Assembly: GCA_902520485.1 (NCBI GenBank) | Contig: CABYNZ010000005.1 | Span: 1-53,740 of the forward strand | Source: an uncultured Prochlorococcus sp. | GTDB taxonomy: Bacteria > Cyanobacteriota > Cyanobacteriia > PCC-6307 > Cyanobiaceae | DNA: 53,740 nucleotides | Reading direction: 5' to 3' | Part shown: piece after piece, positions 1 to 9,302 of the stretch | Position numbering within the stretch: position 1 is the stretch's first letter | How the letters are laid out: every line of letters begins with the position of its first letter | The notes under the pieces: model-generated | Database searches by the model: none | What the model was told of the DNA's origin: nothing | The model's input: the letters and a program-made list of their open reading frames with translations, nothing else | Program-made: the position numbers and the translations under genes

Positions 1-668
1 AGAGTAGAGAAAAAGATATTCCAAAAGATCTATTATTTTCAATTACAAGTCATCTAAAACAGTTAAATATTTCAACTTCAAATTTAAGTAAAAAGAAATA
101 TATATTTGATGAGAGTATTGATAATTTATTGCTCAATGAAAAAGATTTAGTAGATAAGATATTTATGGATTTACAAAGTCAGTTGATTTTGTGCGAAAAA
201 AATTCTGGAATATGGAGTGTTGAATATTTGAATGAAATTGTTTTTGGGCAAAAAAAACCTTATGACCTTAAAACTCTTAAAGAGGGTGTTCCGATCATGT
301 GTACAAAAAATAATAATGAACTTGGATTGTCAAATGGGGATATTGGAGTACTTATAGGTTTAAAAAATAAAAGAAAATATCTTTTTAGAAAATTTAATGA
401 TAATAACGAAGAAATTGTTGCATTAATTGATCCATCTAATTTAGAAAATGTTGTACCAGCAATAGCCATTACTATTCATAAATCTCAAGGAAGTGAATCT
501 GAAAAAGTAAACATTTTGTGGTCCCAAAATTATAGTAGAAATCAATATGCTGTAAAAGAAAAAAAAGATAATCAAAATATCTTTTGCAGAGATGATTTTG
601 AAAGAAGGTTATTTTATACTGCTGTTACAAGAGCGAAAAAATCTTTAAATATATATTATTTAAATTAA
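1..668 (+). CDS. recD: Exodeoxyribonuclease V alpha subunit RecD, C-terminal part (5' end outside window)
   Basis: The frame is open from base 3 to the stop at 666-668, so about 221 C-terminal residues are visible and the gene begins to the left of the window. The end of the protein carries UvrD/RecD-type superfamily 1 helicase motifs: an ITIHKSQGSE block (motif V region) and the terminal FYTAVTRAKK block (motif VI, arginine finger). In RecBCD, RecD is the 5'-3' helicase subunit used in double-strand break repair. A leucine TTG at 129 lies inside the open frame and is not a start. A RecD2-type helicase is an alternative; the missing N-terminus would decide. Confidence 0.85.
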   Translation, partial: SREKDIPKDLLFSITSHLKQLNISTSNLSKKKYIFDESIDNLLLNEKDLVDKIFMDLQSQLILCEKNSGIWSVEYLNEIVFGQKKPYDLKTLKEGVPIMCTKNNNELGLSNGDIGVLIGLKNKRKYLFRKFNDNNEEIVALIDPSNLENVVPAIAITIHKSQGSESEKVNILWSQNYSRNQYAVKEKKDNQNIFCRDDFERRLFYTAVTRAKKSLNIYYLN

Positions 669-773
669 ATTTTATTTTTGAGAAATTAGTAATATCTTAA
701 CCCCAAGATGTTAGATTAATAATTCGGCTCTGTAAGGCTAATCAACAACTTAAGTCAATTTAGATATTTGTTG

Positions 774-802
774 AATGCCTAATCAGAAGATTATTAGGCA
801 TT
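774..802 (+). promoter_or_regulatory. Perfect 10-bp hairpin just before the helicase start codon
   Basis: The arms AATGCCTAAT (774-783) and ATTAGGCATT (793-802) are perfect reverse complements with a 9-nt loop. The right arm ends 4 nt before the ATG at 807. The only Shine-Dalgarno-like AGG (796-798) lies in the paired arm. No T-tract follows, so a terminator is unlikely. A translational switch is an inference from position only. Confidence 0.6.
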
Positions 803-806
803 TAAA

Positions 807-2591
807 ATGGCTTTAAAAAAAGATAGTAACTCTCTTGGTAGTGATCAGGAAAAGTCTCAGAATAAAGATTCTTCCCTACTAGAGTTCAAGAACTTAGAGA
901 ACAAAAAAGAAATTGAATCTCAACTTTTGGAAGTATCGAAAGGAGATGATAATGAGAATGGATTTCTCGATTTTGGGTTTAATCAATCGATCTTAAACTC
1001 GTTAATAAATAAAGGATATAAAAATCCAACTCCCATCCAAAAAGCTTCAATTCCCCAACTAATGTTAGGCAGGGATTTACTAGGCCAAGCACAAACAGGA
1101 ACAGGAAAGACTGCTGCTTTCGCATTACCAATAATAGAAAAACTTAAAGATAATAAAGAATTAAATGCCAAGGTTTTAGTTATGACTCCTACAAGAGAAT
1201 TAGCAACTCAAGTGGCAGAATCTTTTAAAAGTTATAGTTCTGAATTTAGTAATTTTAAGACGGTTGCAATATATGGAGGTACCGACTATCGAAATCAAAT
1301 TTCTGCATTAAAAAGAAAAGTTGACGTAGTAGTTGGGACCCCAGGGCGAATAATGGATCATATAAGGCAGGGGACTTTTAAAATTAAAGATATAAACTGT
1401 CTTGTTTTAGATGAGGCAGATGAAATGTTAAATATGGGTTTTCTTGAAGATATTGAATGGATAATAGATCAACTCCCGGAAAATAAGCAGATGGTATTAT
1501 TTTCAGCAACAATGCCTAGTGAGATAAGAAATATAGCAAAAAAACATCTAAATGATCCCGCCGAAATATTAATCAAAAGTGTCAAAAAAGAAACTCAATT
1601 AATTTCGCAAAAATTTCTATATGTACAAAGGCATCATAAGTTAGATGCTTTAAAAAGAATACTAGAACTAAATAACGAGGGAGTAATTATTTTTGTTAGG
1701 ACAAAACTACTTACTACTACAATAGCTGAAGCTTTAGAGAATTCAGGTCATACTGTGGCAGTACTTAATGGAGATATACCTCAAAATCAAAGAGAAAATA
1801 CTGTAGATAGATTGAAAAAAGGATTTATTAATATCCTTGTTGCAACTGATGTCGCAGCTAGAGGATTAGATGTTGAGAGGATAAAACTTGTTGTTAATTA
1901 CGATTTTCCTTTTGACAAGGAAACATATACTCATAGAATTGGAAGAACTGGAAGGGCAGGCAGATCAGGAGAAGCAATTTTATTTGTTAATCAAAGAGAA
2001 AAACATTTTCTAAGAAACTTAGAAAACTCAACAAGAACCAAGATTGAAGAAATTAATATACCAAGTAATAAAATAATAAATGAAAAAAGGATGGAGAAAC
2101 TTATAGATAATGTTAATGAGAGTTCTTTAGCTAAAGATGAAAATGAAGAAAATAAAGCTTTGATTATTGATGTACTAGATAATTTAAAAGAAAAATACTC
2201 TATGGATGACTCAAATATTGCAATGGCGGCGATTAATTTAGTAATAGGTAATAAATCATTTTTTGTTAATGAAGATGATTCTTGGATTAATAAACAAAAT
2301 AATACTGATAGAAATAGATCAAATAGAAATAGTAATAATCGTATGAGAAATTCAAATAGAAGAAATAATTATCAAAATGATTCTTTCGAAACCTACAAAT
2401 TTAACTTTGGTAAATTTGATGGAGTTAGAGTTGCAAATATTATATCCTCAATCTGTAATTCAACTAATATAAATGGTAGATCCATAGGTAAGATACAAAT
2501 TTTTAATGATTACAGTTTGGTAGATTTACCCAGAGATCTGCATAGAGAAACTAAAAATAAATTAAAAAAAATTAAAGTCAGAAATCAGTGA
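807..2591 (+). CDS. deaD: DEAD-box ATP-dependent RNA helicase (DeaD/CsdA type)
   Basis: A 594-residue DEAD-box protein that would unwind RNA duplexes in ribosome assembly and mRNA turnover, typically important in the cold. Visible motifs in order: Q motif (F56 to Q78), AQTGTGKT (95-102), PTREL (128-132), TPGR (178-181), DEAD (202-205), SAT (233-235) and HRIGRTGRAGR (377-387). An Asn/Arg-rich linker around 505-530 leads to a DbpA-like RNA-binding domain at about 535-585 (KFDGVRVANI, GKIQIF), as in the long CsdA-type helicases. The first 50 residues are polar and probably disordered. The ATG at 807 is preceded by a strong hairpin. A small secreted-protein gene starts 6 nt after the stop. Confidence 0.95.
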   Translation: MALKKDSNSLGSDQEKSQNKDSSLLEFKNLENKKEIESQLLEVSKGDDNENGFLDFGFNQSILNSLINKGYKNPTPIQKASIPQLMLGRDLLGQAQTGTGKTAAFALPIIEKLKDNKELNAKVLVMTPTRELATQVAESFKSYSSEFSNFKTVAIYGGTDYRNQISALKRKVDVVVGTPGRIMDHIRQGTFKIKDINCLVLDEADEMLNMGFLEDIEWIIDQLPENKQMVLFSATMPSEIRNIAKKHLNDPAEILIKSVKKETQLISQKFLYVQRHHKLDALKRILELNNEGVIIFVRTKLLTTTIAEALENSGHTVAVLNGDIPQNQRENTVDRLKKGFINILVATDVAARGLDVERIKLVVNYDFPFDKETYTHRIGRTGRAGRSGEAILFVNQREKHFLRNLENSTRTKIEEINIPSNKIINEKRMEKLIDNVNESSLAKDENEENKALIIDVLDNLKEKYSMDDSNIAMAAINLVIGNKSFFVNEDDSWINKQNNTDRNRSNRNSNNRMRNSNRRNNYQNDSFETYKFNFGKFDGVRVANIISSICNSTNINGRSIGKIQIFNDYSLVDLPRDLHRETKNKLKKIKVRNQ

Positions 2592-2597
2592 TAGAGA

Positions 2598-2891
2598 ATG
2601 AAAGTTAGCAAATATAATTTCTTTATTTTTGTGAATCTATTAATACTATTCAACTCCTTTAATAGTTATTATTTAGCTCAAACGAAACAAAATTCAATCA
2701 TAAAATTATTTTGTCTTCAGAGTGTCAAAGACGAAATGATGAAAGCAGAAATGGTATATAGTGAAGAAATTGCTAATGAAACTTGTGATTGTTACTACGA
2801 AGAATTTATGCAAACTGCAAGTCATCAAGATGCAAAAACAAAATGTAAATTAGAAACTAAAAAAAATTTAAATCATAATAGAAAAATTTAA
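2598..2891 (+). CDS. Small secreted cysteine-containing protein, unknown function
   Basis: I do not recognise this 97-residue protein. Residues 8-27 form a hydrophobic segment after a basic start, which looks like a signal peptide or anchor, so the rest is probably periplasmic. The mature part has four cysteines at 39, 63, 65 and 83, with a CDC pair, and is otherwise acidic and lysine-rich and probably helical. The ATG lies 6 nt after the helicase stop and the ABC exporter starts 11 nt downstream, so the three are probably co-transcribed. The four cysteines could form disulfides or bind metal or heme, but CDC is not a CxxCH heme motif. Codon use matches its neighbours. Confidence 0.7.
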   Translation: MKVSKYNFFIFVNLLILFNSFNSYYLAQTKQNSIIKLFCLQSVKDEMMKAEMVYSEEIANETCDCYYEEFMQTASHQDAKTKCKLETKKNLNHNRKI

Positions 2892-2902
2892 TTATTATTT
2901 TT

Positions 2903-4675
2903 ATGAGGTCTAAGAACAATCAAAATCCAATAATTAGACTTTATTTAAATCTGATTGAGGAAAGAAGGGTACTATTTTTTGCTTTTCTTAGTTCCATAAT
3001 AAATAAAATATTAGATTTAGCCCCCCCTGTAATAATTGGTCTTGCAGTGGATATCGTTGTTAAGGAAGAGAATTCATGGATTTCTAGTTTTGGGGTAAAA
3101 GAAGTACCAGCACAATTGATTTTTCTTGCATTTGCTTCAGGAATAGTTTGGTCTGGCGAATCCTCCTTTGAATATTTATATTCGATTTTATGGAGAAATT
3201 TGGCTCAGCTATCGCAACATAAGTTAAGAATAAAAGCTTATGAGCATATCCAGGAGTTAGATATGGATTTTTTTGAAAATGATAATACTGGAAGGCTATT
3301 ATCTATTTTGAATGATGATATAAATCAACTCGAGAGATTTCTAGATCAAGGGGCTAATCAGATTATTCAGTTATTTATAACTGTATTAATAATTGGGGGC
3401 ACTATGATTTTTGTCGCTCCAAAAATTGCTTTATTTGCTTTCTTTCCTATTCCATTTATATTTTTAGGATCAATTAAATTTCAAAGGAAGCTTGCTCCAA
3501 AATACAGAGATGTTAGAAATAAAGCAGGACTCTTGGCTTCAAGGCTTAATAATAATTTAAGTGGAATTCTAACCATAAAAAGTTTTACTAAAGAAAAATG
3601 GGAACTAAATAGATTAAATAAAGAAAGTCTCGATTATCAAAGAAGTAATAAGGCTGCAATAAAATTATCTTCTGCTTTTATCCCTCTTATAAGATTTGCA
3701 ATTTTATTTGCTTTTATAGCGATTCTATTAATTGGAGGTTTCCAAACTTGGAATAAGACACTTGATGTAGGTACTTATAGTTTTTTAGTGTTTATTACAC
3801 AAAGACTATTATGGCCTTTAACTACTTTGGGGCATGTTTTAGATGATTTTCAGAGATCAATGGCATCAATAGATAGAGTAATTGATCTCATAGATACGCC
3901 TATAAAAATAAAAGATGGAAAAATAAAAATTGAACCTAAAGATATCAAAGGAGAAATTATTTTTAATAATGTAAATTTTAATTATCCTGGACGAGATTTA
4001 ACTTTAAAAAAAATAAATTTCAAAATTGAAAATAACTCAACATTAGGAATTGTTGGTTTAACAGGTTCTGGGAAAAGTACAATAATAAAACTACTACTTA
4101 GAATTTATGATTGTAATAATGGGTCAATAACCTTGGATGGTTTTTCTATTAAAGAAATAAATTTGAGGGATTTAAGAAAGTGTATCTCTTTAGTAAGTCA
4201 AGAAACTTATTTATTTCATGGCAGTATACAAGAAAATATTGCTTATGGCTCAATCAACCCAAATCTTAAAGATATTATTAAAGCTTCAAAGATTGCGGAA
4301 GCTCATGAATTTATTGAACAATTACCAGATGGTTATAAAACTATAGTGGGGGAAAGGGGCCAAAGGCTCTCAGGCGGCCAACGTCAAAGAATTGCCTTAG
4401 CGAGAGCTGTTTTAAAGGATGCTCCAATATTAATATTAGATGAAGCTACGGCTTCAGTTGATAATGAAACAGAGGCTTTAATTCAAAAATCGTTATCTAA
4501 AATCACAAAAGAAAGAACAACTATAGTAATAGCTCATAGATTAAGCACTATAAAAAATGCGGATAATATTGTAGTTATTGATAAGGGTAAAATAGTGGAA
4601 AGCGGAAAACATGAAAAACTATTAGATCAGAACAAAATATATGCTGATTTGTGGAATGTTCAAGTAGGAATCTAG
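2903..4675 (+). CDS. ABC exporter, fused membrane and ATPase domains (MsbA/multidrug type)
   Basis: A 590-residue half-transporter that would work as a homodimer in the inner membrane. The first 320 residues or so hold the hydrophobic segments of a type IV exporter domain. The ATPase domain follows, with Walker A GLTGSGKST near 385-393, the signature LSGGQRQR near 489-496, Walker B ILILDEATAS near 508-517 and an AHRLST switch region. The length is normal for lipid, peptide or drug half-exporters. The substrate cannot be read from sequence; lipid or drug export are both possible. It is the last gene of the plus-strand run from deaD and ends 14 nt before the convergent psbP gene with no visible terminator. 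Confidence 0.92.
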   Translation: MRSKNNQNPIIRLYLNLIEERRVLFFAFLSSIINKILDLAPPVIIGLAVDIVVKEENSWISSFGVKEVPAQLIFLAFASGIVWSGESSFEYLYSILWRNLAQLSQHKLRIKAYEHIQELDMDFFENDNTGRLLSILNDDINQLERFLDQGANQIIQLFITVLIIGGTMIFVAPKIALFAFFPIPFIFLGSIKFQRKLAPKYRDVRNKAGLLASRLNNNLSGILTIKSFTKEKWELNRLNKESLDYQRSNKAAIKLSSAFIPLIRFAILFAFIAILLIGGFQTWNKTLDVGTYSFLVFITQRLLWPLTTLGHVLDDFQRSMASIDRVIDLIDTPIKIKDGKIKIEPKDIKGEIIFNNVNFNYPGRDLTLKKINFKIENNSTLGIVGLTGSGKSTIIKLLLRIYDCNNGSITLDGFSIKEINLRDLRKCISLVSQETYLFHGSIQENIAYGSINPNLKDIIKASKIAEAHEFIEQLPDGYKTIVGERGQRLSGGQRQRIALARAVLKDAPILILDEATASVDNETEALIQKSLSKITKERTTIVIAHRLSTIKNADNIVVIDKGKIVESGKHEKLLDQNKIYADLWNVQVGI

Positions 4676-4689
4676 TATGAATTTCTAAA

Positions 4690-5247
4690 CTATATTATGA
4701 AGTTAAATGATTCGATTACGTTACTAAACATACCGTCTACTTTATTCCACCTTTCTTCATTTGTTCCAACAGCAAAAGTGTAAAGTGTTCCTCTATCAAT
4801 TACGACAGTAGCTAATTCATGTCTTGCCTGTTCATTTAAATTTAATTCATACTCTAAATCATAGAAAATATGATTGGATGCCTCCCTCTTATTGGCATTT
4901 ATAAGTTTTACCTCTCTACCTGAACCTTCGGGAGCAATGACTTTATCAATTAATGTTTGACCTACTTCTCCTGGGCTCCCTAATTGCTCTAATTGAACCT
5001 CTTTATTGACATCAGAAATAACTAAACTTAAGGTCTCATTACTATTTATTAAATCATGATAAATAATTTCAGGTCCTCCATCGACTTTTACTCTAGTCCA
5101 TCCTGTTGGATACAAAAAGGCATATCTGCCATCTGGACTTTGATAAGCTTCTAATCCCGCATTTAGTCCGCTACTACAAGCATTCAGTGTTAAGCATAAA
5201 AATATCAAAAATAAATATTTGAAAGGGTTAAATTTAATATTTTTCAT
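4690..5247 (-). CDS. psbP: PsbP-like photosystem II lipoprotein (CyanoP)
   Basis: A 185-residue protein with a lipoprotein signal. A hydrophobic stretch at 10-23 ends in a lipobox LNAC with Cys24 as the lipidated residue. The mature part is PsbP-like: YQSPDGRYAFLYPTGW near the start, VDGGPEIIYHDL, then a C-terminal YDLEYEL...HELATVVIDRGTLYTF region typical of the alpha/beta PsbP fold. In cyanobacteria this protein sits on the lumenal side of thylakoids and assists photosystem II assembly. It stands alone, convergent with the ABC exporter and divergent from recR, with 103 bp shared upstream. Confidence 0.9.
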   Translation of the reverse strand: MKNIKFNPFKYLFLIFLCLTLNACSSGLNAGLEAYQSPDGRYAFLYPTGWTRVKVDGGPEIIYHDLINSNETLSLVISDVNKEVQLEQLGSPGEVGQTLIDKVIAPEGSGREVKLINANKREASNHIFYDLEYELNLNEQARHELATVVIDRGTLYTFAVGTNEERWNKVDGMFSNVIESFNFII

Positions 5248-5350
5248 TTTGTTTGAAATAACTAACTAAAAACATAATAAGACATTAAAAGCAAACAATT
5301 ATGGCAATTCAGAATTTTGCGTCTAAATTATCTCTAGAAATAGTTTAATT

Positions 5351-5950
5351 TTGATTACTTATACCAAACCACTTTCAAAATTAATTGGTCATTTTGAGAA
5401 ATTCCCAGGTATTGGTCCAAGAACAGCTCAACGATTAGCCTTGTTTATTTTAAAACAACCTGAAAGTACAATAAGAGAATTTTCAAAGGCTCTGTTAGAA
5501 GCACATAGTAATGTTGGTCGTTGCAAAAAATGTTTCAATTTGACTTCAGAAGATGAATGCGAAATTTGTAGAAATACTGAAAGAAATCAAAAACTAATCT
5601 GTGTAGTAGCAGAAACTAAAGATTTGCTTGCTTTGGAGCGCGCCAGAGAATTTAAAGGTGTTTACCATGTTATTGGTGGTTTAATATCCCCAATGGATTC
5701 TGTTGGCCCCGAACTCTTAGAAATAAGAAGCTTGGTAGAAAGAGTTAGTAAGTCTGAAATAGATGAGATCATATTGGCATTGACCCCAAGTGTTGAGGGA
5801 GATACAACAAGTCTTTATATTGGAAAATTGTTAGCTCCTTTTACTAAAGTTACGAGGATTGCATATGGGCTCCCAATGGGCAGTGAACTTGAATATGTGG
5901 ATGAAGTTACCCTTGCAAGGGCCTTAGAAGGCAGAACAAAACTAAATTAG
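5351..5950 (+). CDS. recR: Recombination mediator RecR
   Basis: A 199-residue protein matching RecR length. An N-terminal helix-hairpin-helix ([17 protein letters not shown], 18-34) is followed by a C4 zinc finger (Cys58, 61, 70, 73) and a Toprim domain ([11 protein letters not shown] onward, to about 175). RecR acts with RecF/RecO to load RecA on single-stranded gaps. The start is TTG at 5351, because no in-frame ATG or GTG fits the conserved N-terminus. A 15-codon ORF (5301-5348) ends 2 nt before this TTG. lipA starts 3 nt after the recR stop, so the two are probably co-transcribed. Confidence 0.95.
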   Translation: MITYTKPLSKLIGHFEKFPGIGPRTAQRLALFILKQPESTIREFSKALLEAHSNVGRCKKCFNLTSEDECEICRNTERNQKLICVVAETKDLLALERAREFKGVYHVIGGLISPMDSVGPELLEIRSLVERVSKSEIDEIILALTPSVEGDTTSLYIGKLLAPFTKVTRIAYGLPMGSELEYVDEVTLARALEGRTKLN

Positions 5951-5953
5951 ACA

Positions 5954-6853
5954 ATGAGATACAATAATCTAATCAAGAAAGAAAAAATTTTAAGACTTCC
6001 CTCCTGGATTAAATTTCCTATTAGTAAAGCTTCAGAATTCGAAAAAATACAAACACTTATCAAAAAATCAAATATTCATACTATTTGTGAAGAAGCAAGA
6101 TGTCCTAATAGAGCAGAATGTTATGCCTCAGGAACAGCCACCTTCTTACTGGGTGGATCGATATGTTCTCGTTCATGTGCTTTTTGTCAGGTAAACAAAG
6201 GTAGACCTAGTTCTATCAATATTAATGAATGTACTCAAGTCGCTGAAGCAGTGAAAGTACTAAATTTGAAATATGTTGTTTTGACATCTGTAGCTAGAGA
6301 CGATCTCCCTGATCATGGTGCAAATTTATTTATATCTACAATTGATGAGATTAGAAAAATTGATTCAACAATTAAAATTGAAGTTTTAACTCCTGATTTA
6401 TGGGGTGGAGGCAAAAATCTTTATGAAACAAATAACCTTCAGACTGAGAGATTGAAGATGATTTTAGAAAAAGATCCAATATGCTTTAATCATAATCTTG
6501 AAACTGTTGAAAGACTGCAAAAAGAAGTTAGGAGGGGTGCAAATTACAAAAAATCCCTTAATTTACTAAAAAAGTCAAAGGATATTGCTCCTCATATTCA
6601 AACTAAATCAGGCCTTATGTTAGGACTTGGGGAAACATTGGATGAAATAAAAAATACAATTTATGATCTTAAAAAAATAGATTGTGATCAAATTACAATT
6701 GGCCAATATTTAAGGCCCTCATTCAATCATTTGGCAGTTAAGAAATATTGGGATCCATCAGAGTTTGAATATTTATATCTCTTCTCTAAGGAATTAGGAT
6801 TCAAAAAAGTATCTTCTGGCCCTTTAGTTAGAAGTAGTTATCACGCAGGTTAA
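5954..6853 (+). CDS. lipA: Lipoyl synthase
   Basis: A 299-residue radical SAM enzyme that inserts two sulfurs into octanoyl groups on lipoyl-dependent complexes. Both clusters are visible. Cys45, Cys50 and Cys56 (CEEARCPNRAEC) ligate the sacrificial auxiliary cluster. Cys71, Cys75 and Cys78 (CSRSCAFC) form the radical SAM cluster. The conserved RSSY near the C-terminus (293-296) supplies the serine ligand. Cyanobacteria often carry two lipA paralogues; this one has all the residues needed for activity. It starts 3 nt after recR. Its TAA stop shares the tetranucleotide TTAA with the stop of the convergent gene on the minus strand. Confidence 0.95.
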   Translation: MRYNNLIKKEKILRLPSWIKFPISKASEFEKIQTLIKKSNIHTICEEARCPNRAECYASGTATFLLGGSICSRSCAFCQVNKGRPSSININECTQVAEAVKVLNLKYVVLTSVARDDLPDHGANLFISTIDEIRKIDSTIKIEVLTPDLWGGGKNLYETNNLQTERLKMILEKDPICFNHNLETVERLQKEVRRGANYKKSLNLLKKSKDIAPHIQTKSGLMLGLGETLDEIKNTIYDLKKIDCDQITIGQYLRPSFNHLAVKKYWDPSEFEYLYLFSKELGFKKVSSGPLVRSSYHAG

Positions 6854-7350
6854 CTTTCTTCAATTAAAGAGAGTTTCTTTTCAAGTCTTTTCAATATGGA
6901 AATACATTCCCCGTTCATAAGTGTACCTGCACCTCCCCAAACCAATCTTAATAAAAGATCTACTGGGTGAGAACCAACTTCTTTGATAATTTTGAATCCT
7001 ATTAACTTGAAATATCTTACAAGTTTTTTACTATATCCTTCACTATCAAAAATAGCTAAAAGTCTTACTTTGTTGCTTGATTTTTTTTCAATTGCCCAAG
7101 CCATAGTTGTTGCCCATATTAATTCCGAAACAAAGGCAGGAGCTTTACTTAGGATTCTTAATGTATCAAGCTGAATACCTTGTTTATTTAAATAAGTCCA
7201 ACCTTTCATTTCGGCCCAAATCTTAATTATGTTATCCTTCTGTTCTGCAATTACGATTCTAAAGAAACATAATCCGATAGTTTCTCTAACTTGAATTTTA
7301 ATTAATAATCCAATGGAACCTGCTAATTTTTCTAATTCTTCAACTTTCAT
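6850..7350 (-). CDS. Conserved cyanobacterial protein, GNAT-like
   Basis: The reading frame is open up to an ATG at 7443, but that start would put about 100 bp inside trhO. The ATG at 7350 overlaps trhO by only 11 nt and gives a more usual 166 residues, so I chose it. The protein has short beta strands and helices, an [20 protein letters not shown] segment like the acetyl-CoA-binding half of GNAT acetyltransferases, and a well-formed C-terminal block ([20 protein letters not shown]). I recognise it as a cyanobacterial protein of unknown substrate, and GNAT membership is tentative. It is the last gene of the minus-strand run from lysA. Confidence 0.7.
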   Translation of the reverse strand: MKVEELEKLAGSIGLLIKIQVRETIGLCFFRIVIAEQKDNIIKIWAEMKGWTYLNKQGIQLDTLRILSKAPAFVSELIWATTMAWAIEKKSSNKVRLLAIFDSEGYSKKLVRYFKLIGFKIIKEVGSHPVDLLLRLVWGGAGTLMNGECISILKRLEKKLSLIEES

Positions 7351-8293
7351 GATTTTGAAATTTGTCCCTATAGATTTTATGATTTTCCACTTTTGATCTA
7401 TCGATTTGTTTTTGTCTTTCTTCAAACCTTTTCCTATCATCATCGCTGAATTGGTCTATGCAGAAATGACATTGGATACCCTTTCTATATTCTTTTTTTT
7501 CTTGATCTAGAATTGAAATTGGCATTCCACATGCATGACAAATCGAGTAAGAACCTTTTTCTAAATCTTGATCTAAAGCAACTCTTTTATCAAAAACATA
7601 ACATTCACCTTCAAATAAGTTTTTTTCTTTTGGAATATCGTCAAGGTATTGAAGGATACCCCCTTGTAGGTGATAAATATTTTTATAACCTTTTTTTTTC
7701 AGTAAACTAGTAGCTTTTTCACATCTTATTCCTCCGGTACAAAACATTGCTATATTTGTATTTTGTTTATTTTCTAAATGGGTTTCTAAATGATCATCTA
7801 CCCACTTAGGGAATTCTCTAAAGTTTTTAGTATTTGGGTTTATAGAGTTCTGAAATGTACCTAAAGAAACCTCATAATGATTTCTAGTATCAATGACTAT
7901 TGTATTTTGATTTTTAATTAACTTATTCCAATCAGCTGAGTCGATATAGGTCCCATTATTTTCTACAGGGTTTATTTCAGGGACACCCATGGTAACTATT
8001 TCTTTTTTGATTTTTATTTTTAATTTTTTGAAGACTTTCTCTTTTGAAAAGTTTACTTTAATATTCAAATTTCTATTACCTGCATATTTATTAAGTAAAT
8101 TGATAACAAAATCAATTACATTTTTCTCGGCACAAATAGTTCCATTAATACCCTCACTTGCAAAAATTAACAAACCTGAAAGATCATTTCCATTTTCGAT
8201 TTCTAATAATTTATTTTTTAGATCAAGAATTAAGTTTTCTTGAAATGGGAAGAAAGAGTAAAGAGAAACTATTTTATAATTTTTGCCTTTCAT
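7340..8293 (-). CDS. trhO: tRNA uridine(34) hydroxylase TrhO (rhodanese family)
   Basis: A 317-residue YceA/TrhO-type protein that hydroxylates U34 of tRNA in an oxygen-dependent way, giving 5-hydroxyuridine. An N-terminal ferredoxin-like domain (1-105, with GINGTI) is followed by a rhodanese domain (about 115-220; IDTRNHYE; active Cys185 in [12 protein letters not shown]). A C-terminal cysteine cluster follows, CHAC (252-255) and CHFC (275-278), which probably binds zinc. The ATG overlaps the bioB stop in an ATGA arrangement (8290-8293), pointing to translational coupling. Confidence 0.92.
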   Translation of the reverse strand: MKGKNYKIVSLYSFFPFQENLILDLKNKLLEIENGNDLSGLLIFASEGINGTICAEKNVIDFVINLLNKYAGNRNLNIKVNFSKEKVFKKLKIKIKKEIVTMGVPEINPVENNGTYIDSADWNKLIKNQNTIVIDTRNHYEVSLGTFQNSINPNTKNFREFPKWVDDHLETHLENKQNTNIAMFCTGGIRCEKATSLLKKKGYKNIYHLQGGILQYLDDIPKEKNLFEGECYVFDKRVALDQDLEKGSYSICHACGMPISILDQEKKEYRKGIQCHFCIDQFSDDDRKRFEERQKQIDRSKVENHKIYRDKFQNHES

Positions 8294-9297
8294 AAAGAAG
8301 ATAATGTTTTTTTACTAGTTTCAAAATCTTTGTTAAATGATACTCCTACCTCTTTAAGGAGTTTTCTGTCTGATTGAAAAGATGGATTTGAAGTTGTGAG
8401 TAACTCATCTCCATAAAAAATTGAATTTGCACCACATTGAAAACATAAAATTTGGGCTTCTTTTGAAAGCTTTTCTCGCCCTGCACTTAATCTTATTTTA
8501 CTTTTAGGCATAAGAATTCTTGCTGTAGCTATCATCCTTATCATTTCAATAGAATCAATTTCTTGATTATCTTCTAAACCAGTACCTTCAATAGCTACTA
8601 ATGAATTTATAGGAACACTCTCAGGGTGTGGATTCATGTTTGAAAGTACTTCTAAAAGAGATGCTCTATCACCATTAGTTTCTCCCAAGCCTATTATCCC
8701 TCCACAACAAACATTTATTCCTGCATTCCTTACCCTTTTTATAGTATCTAGTCTGTCTTGATAAGTTCTAGTCGTAATAATATTTTTGTAATGCTCAGGA
8801 CTAGTATCAAGATTGTGGTTATAAGCGGTCAAACCTGCATCAGCCAGTCTGGAAGCTTGTTCTTCTGTAAGCATCCCAGCAGTAACGCATGCTTCCATTC
8901 CTAAATCTCTTACACCGCTAACCATCTCTAACATTGCATTAAAAGATTTCCCATCTCTAATTTCTCTCCACGCCCAACCCATACAAAACCTATCTGCACC
9001 CTCATTTTTTGCTATTTGAGCTCTTGCTAAAACCTCTTCAACTTGAAATTGTGGATGACTTTTGATTTCGCTAGCACTATAAATTGATTGACTACAGTAC
9101 GAACAATTTTCCTCACATCCACCAGTTTTTACGCTGAACAACGAAGCTAATTGAATGTCGTATTTGTTAAATTTCCTGTGAACGGTTTGTGATTCCCACA
9201 TTAAATCAATAAGAGGCATATTAAGGACTTCCAATATCTCCTCTTTATCCCAATCGAACCTAATTTCTTTTAATAACTGATTTTTCGAATTAGCCAT
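8290..9297 (-). CDS. bioB: Biotin synthase
   Basis: A 335-residue radical SAM enzyme that converts dethiobiotin to biotin. The SAM cluster motif is CEENCSYC (Cys61, 65, 68). Further blocks typical of BioB are [30 protein letters not shown] and [10 protein letters not shown], which supply ligands of the [2Fe-2S] cluster. The C-terminus has the expected RLSAGRE and FYGDELLTT blocks. uppS ends 5 nt before its start and trhO overlaps its stop, so it sits inside an operon-like minus-strand block. Confidence 0.96.
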   Translation of the reverse strand: MANSKNQLLKEIRFDWDKEEILEVLNMPLIDLMWESQTVHRKFNKYDIQLASLFSVKTGGCEENCSYCSQSIYSASEIKSHPQFQVEEVLARAQIAKNEGADRFCMGWAWREIRDGKSFNAMLEMVSGVRDLGMEACVTAGMLTEEQASRLADAGLTAYNHNLDTSPEHYKNIITTRTYQDRLDTIKRVRNAGINVCCGGIIGLGETNGDRASLLEVLSNMNPHPESVPINSLVAIEGTGLEDNQEIDSIEMIRMIATARILMPKSKIRLSAGREKLSKEAQILCFQCGANSIFYGDELLTTSNPSFQSDRKLLKEVGVSFNKDFETSKKTLSSL

Positions 9298-9302
9298 TTT
9301 TA

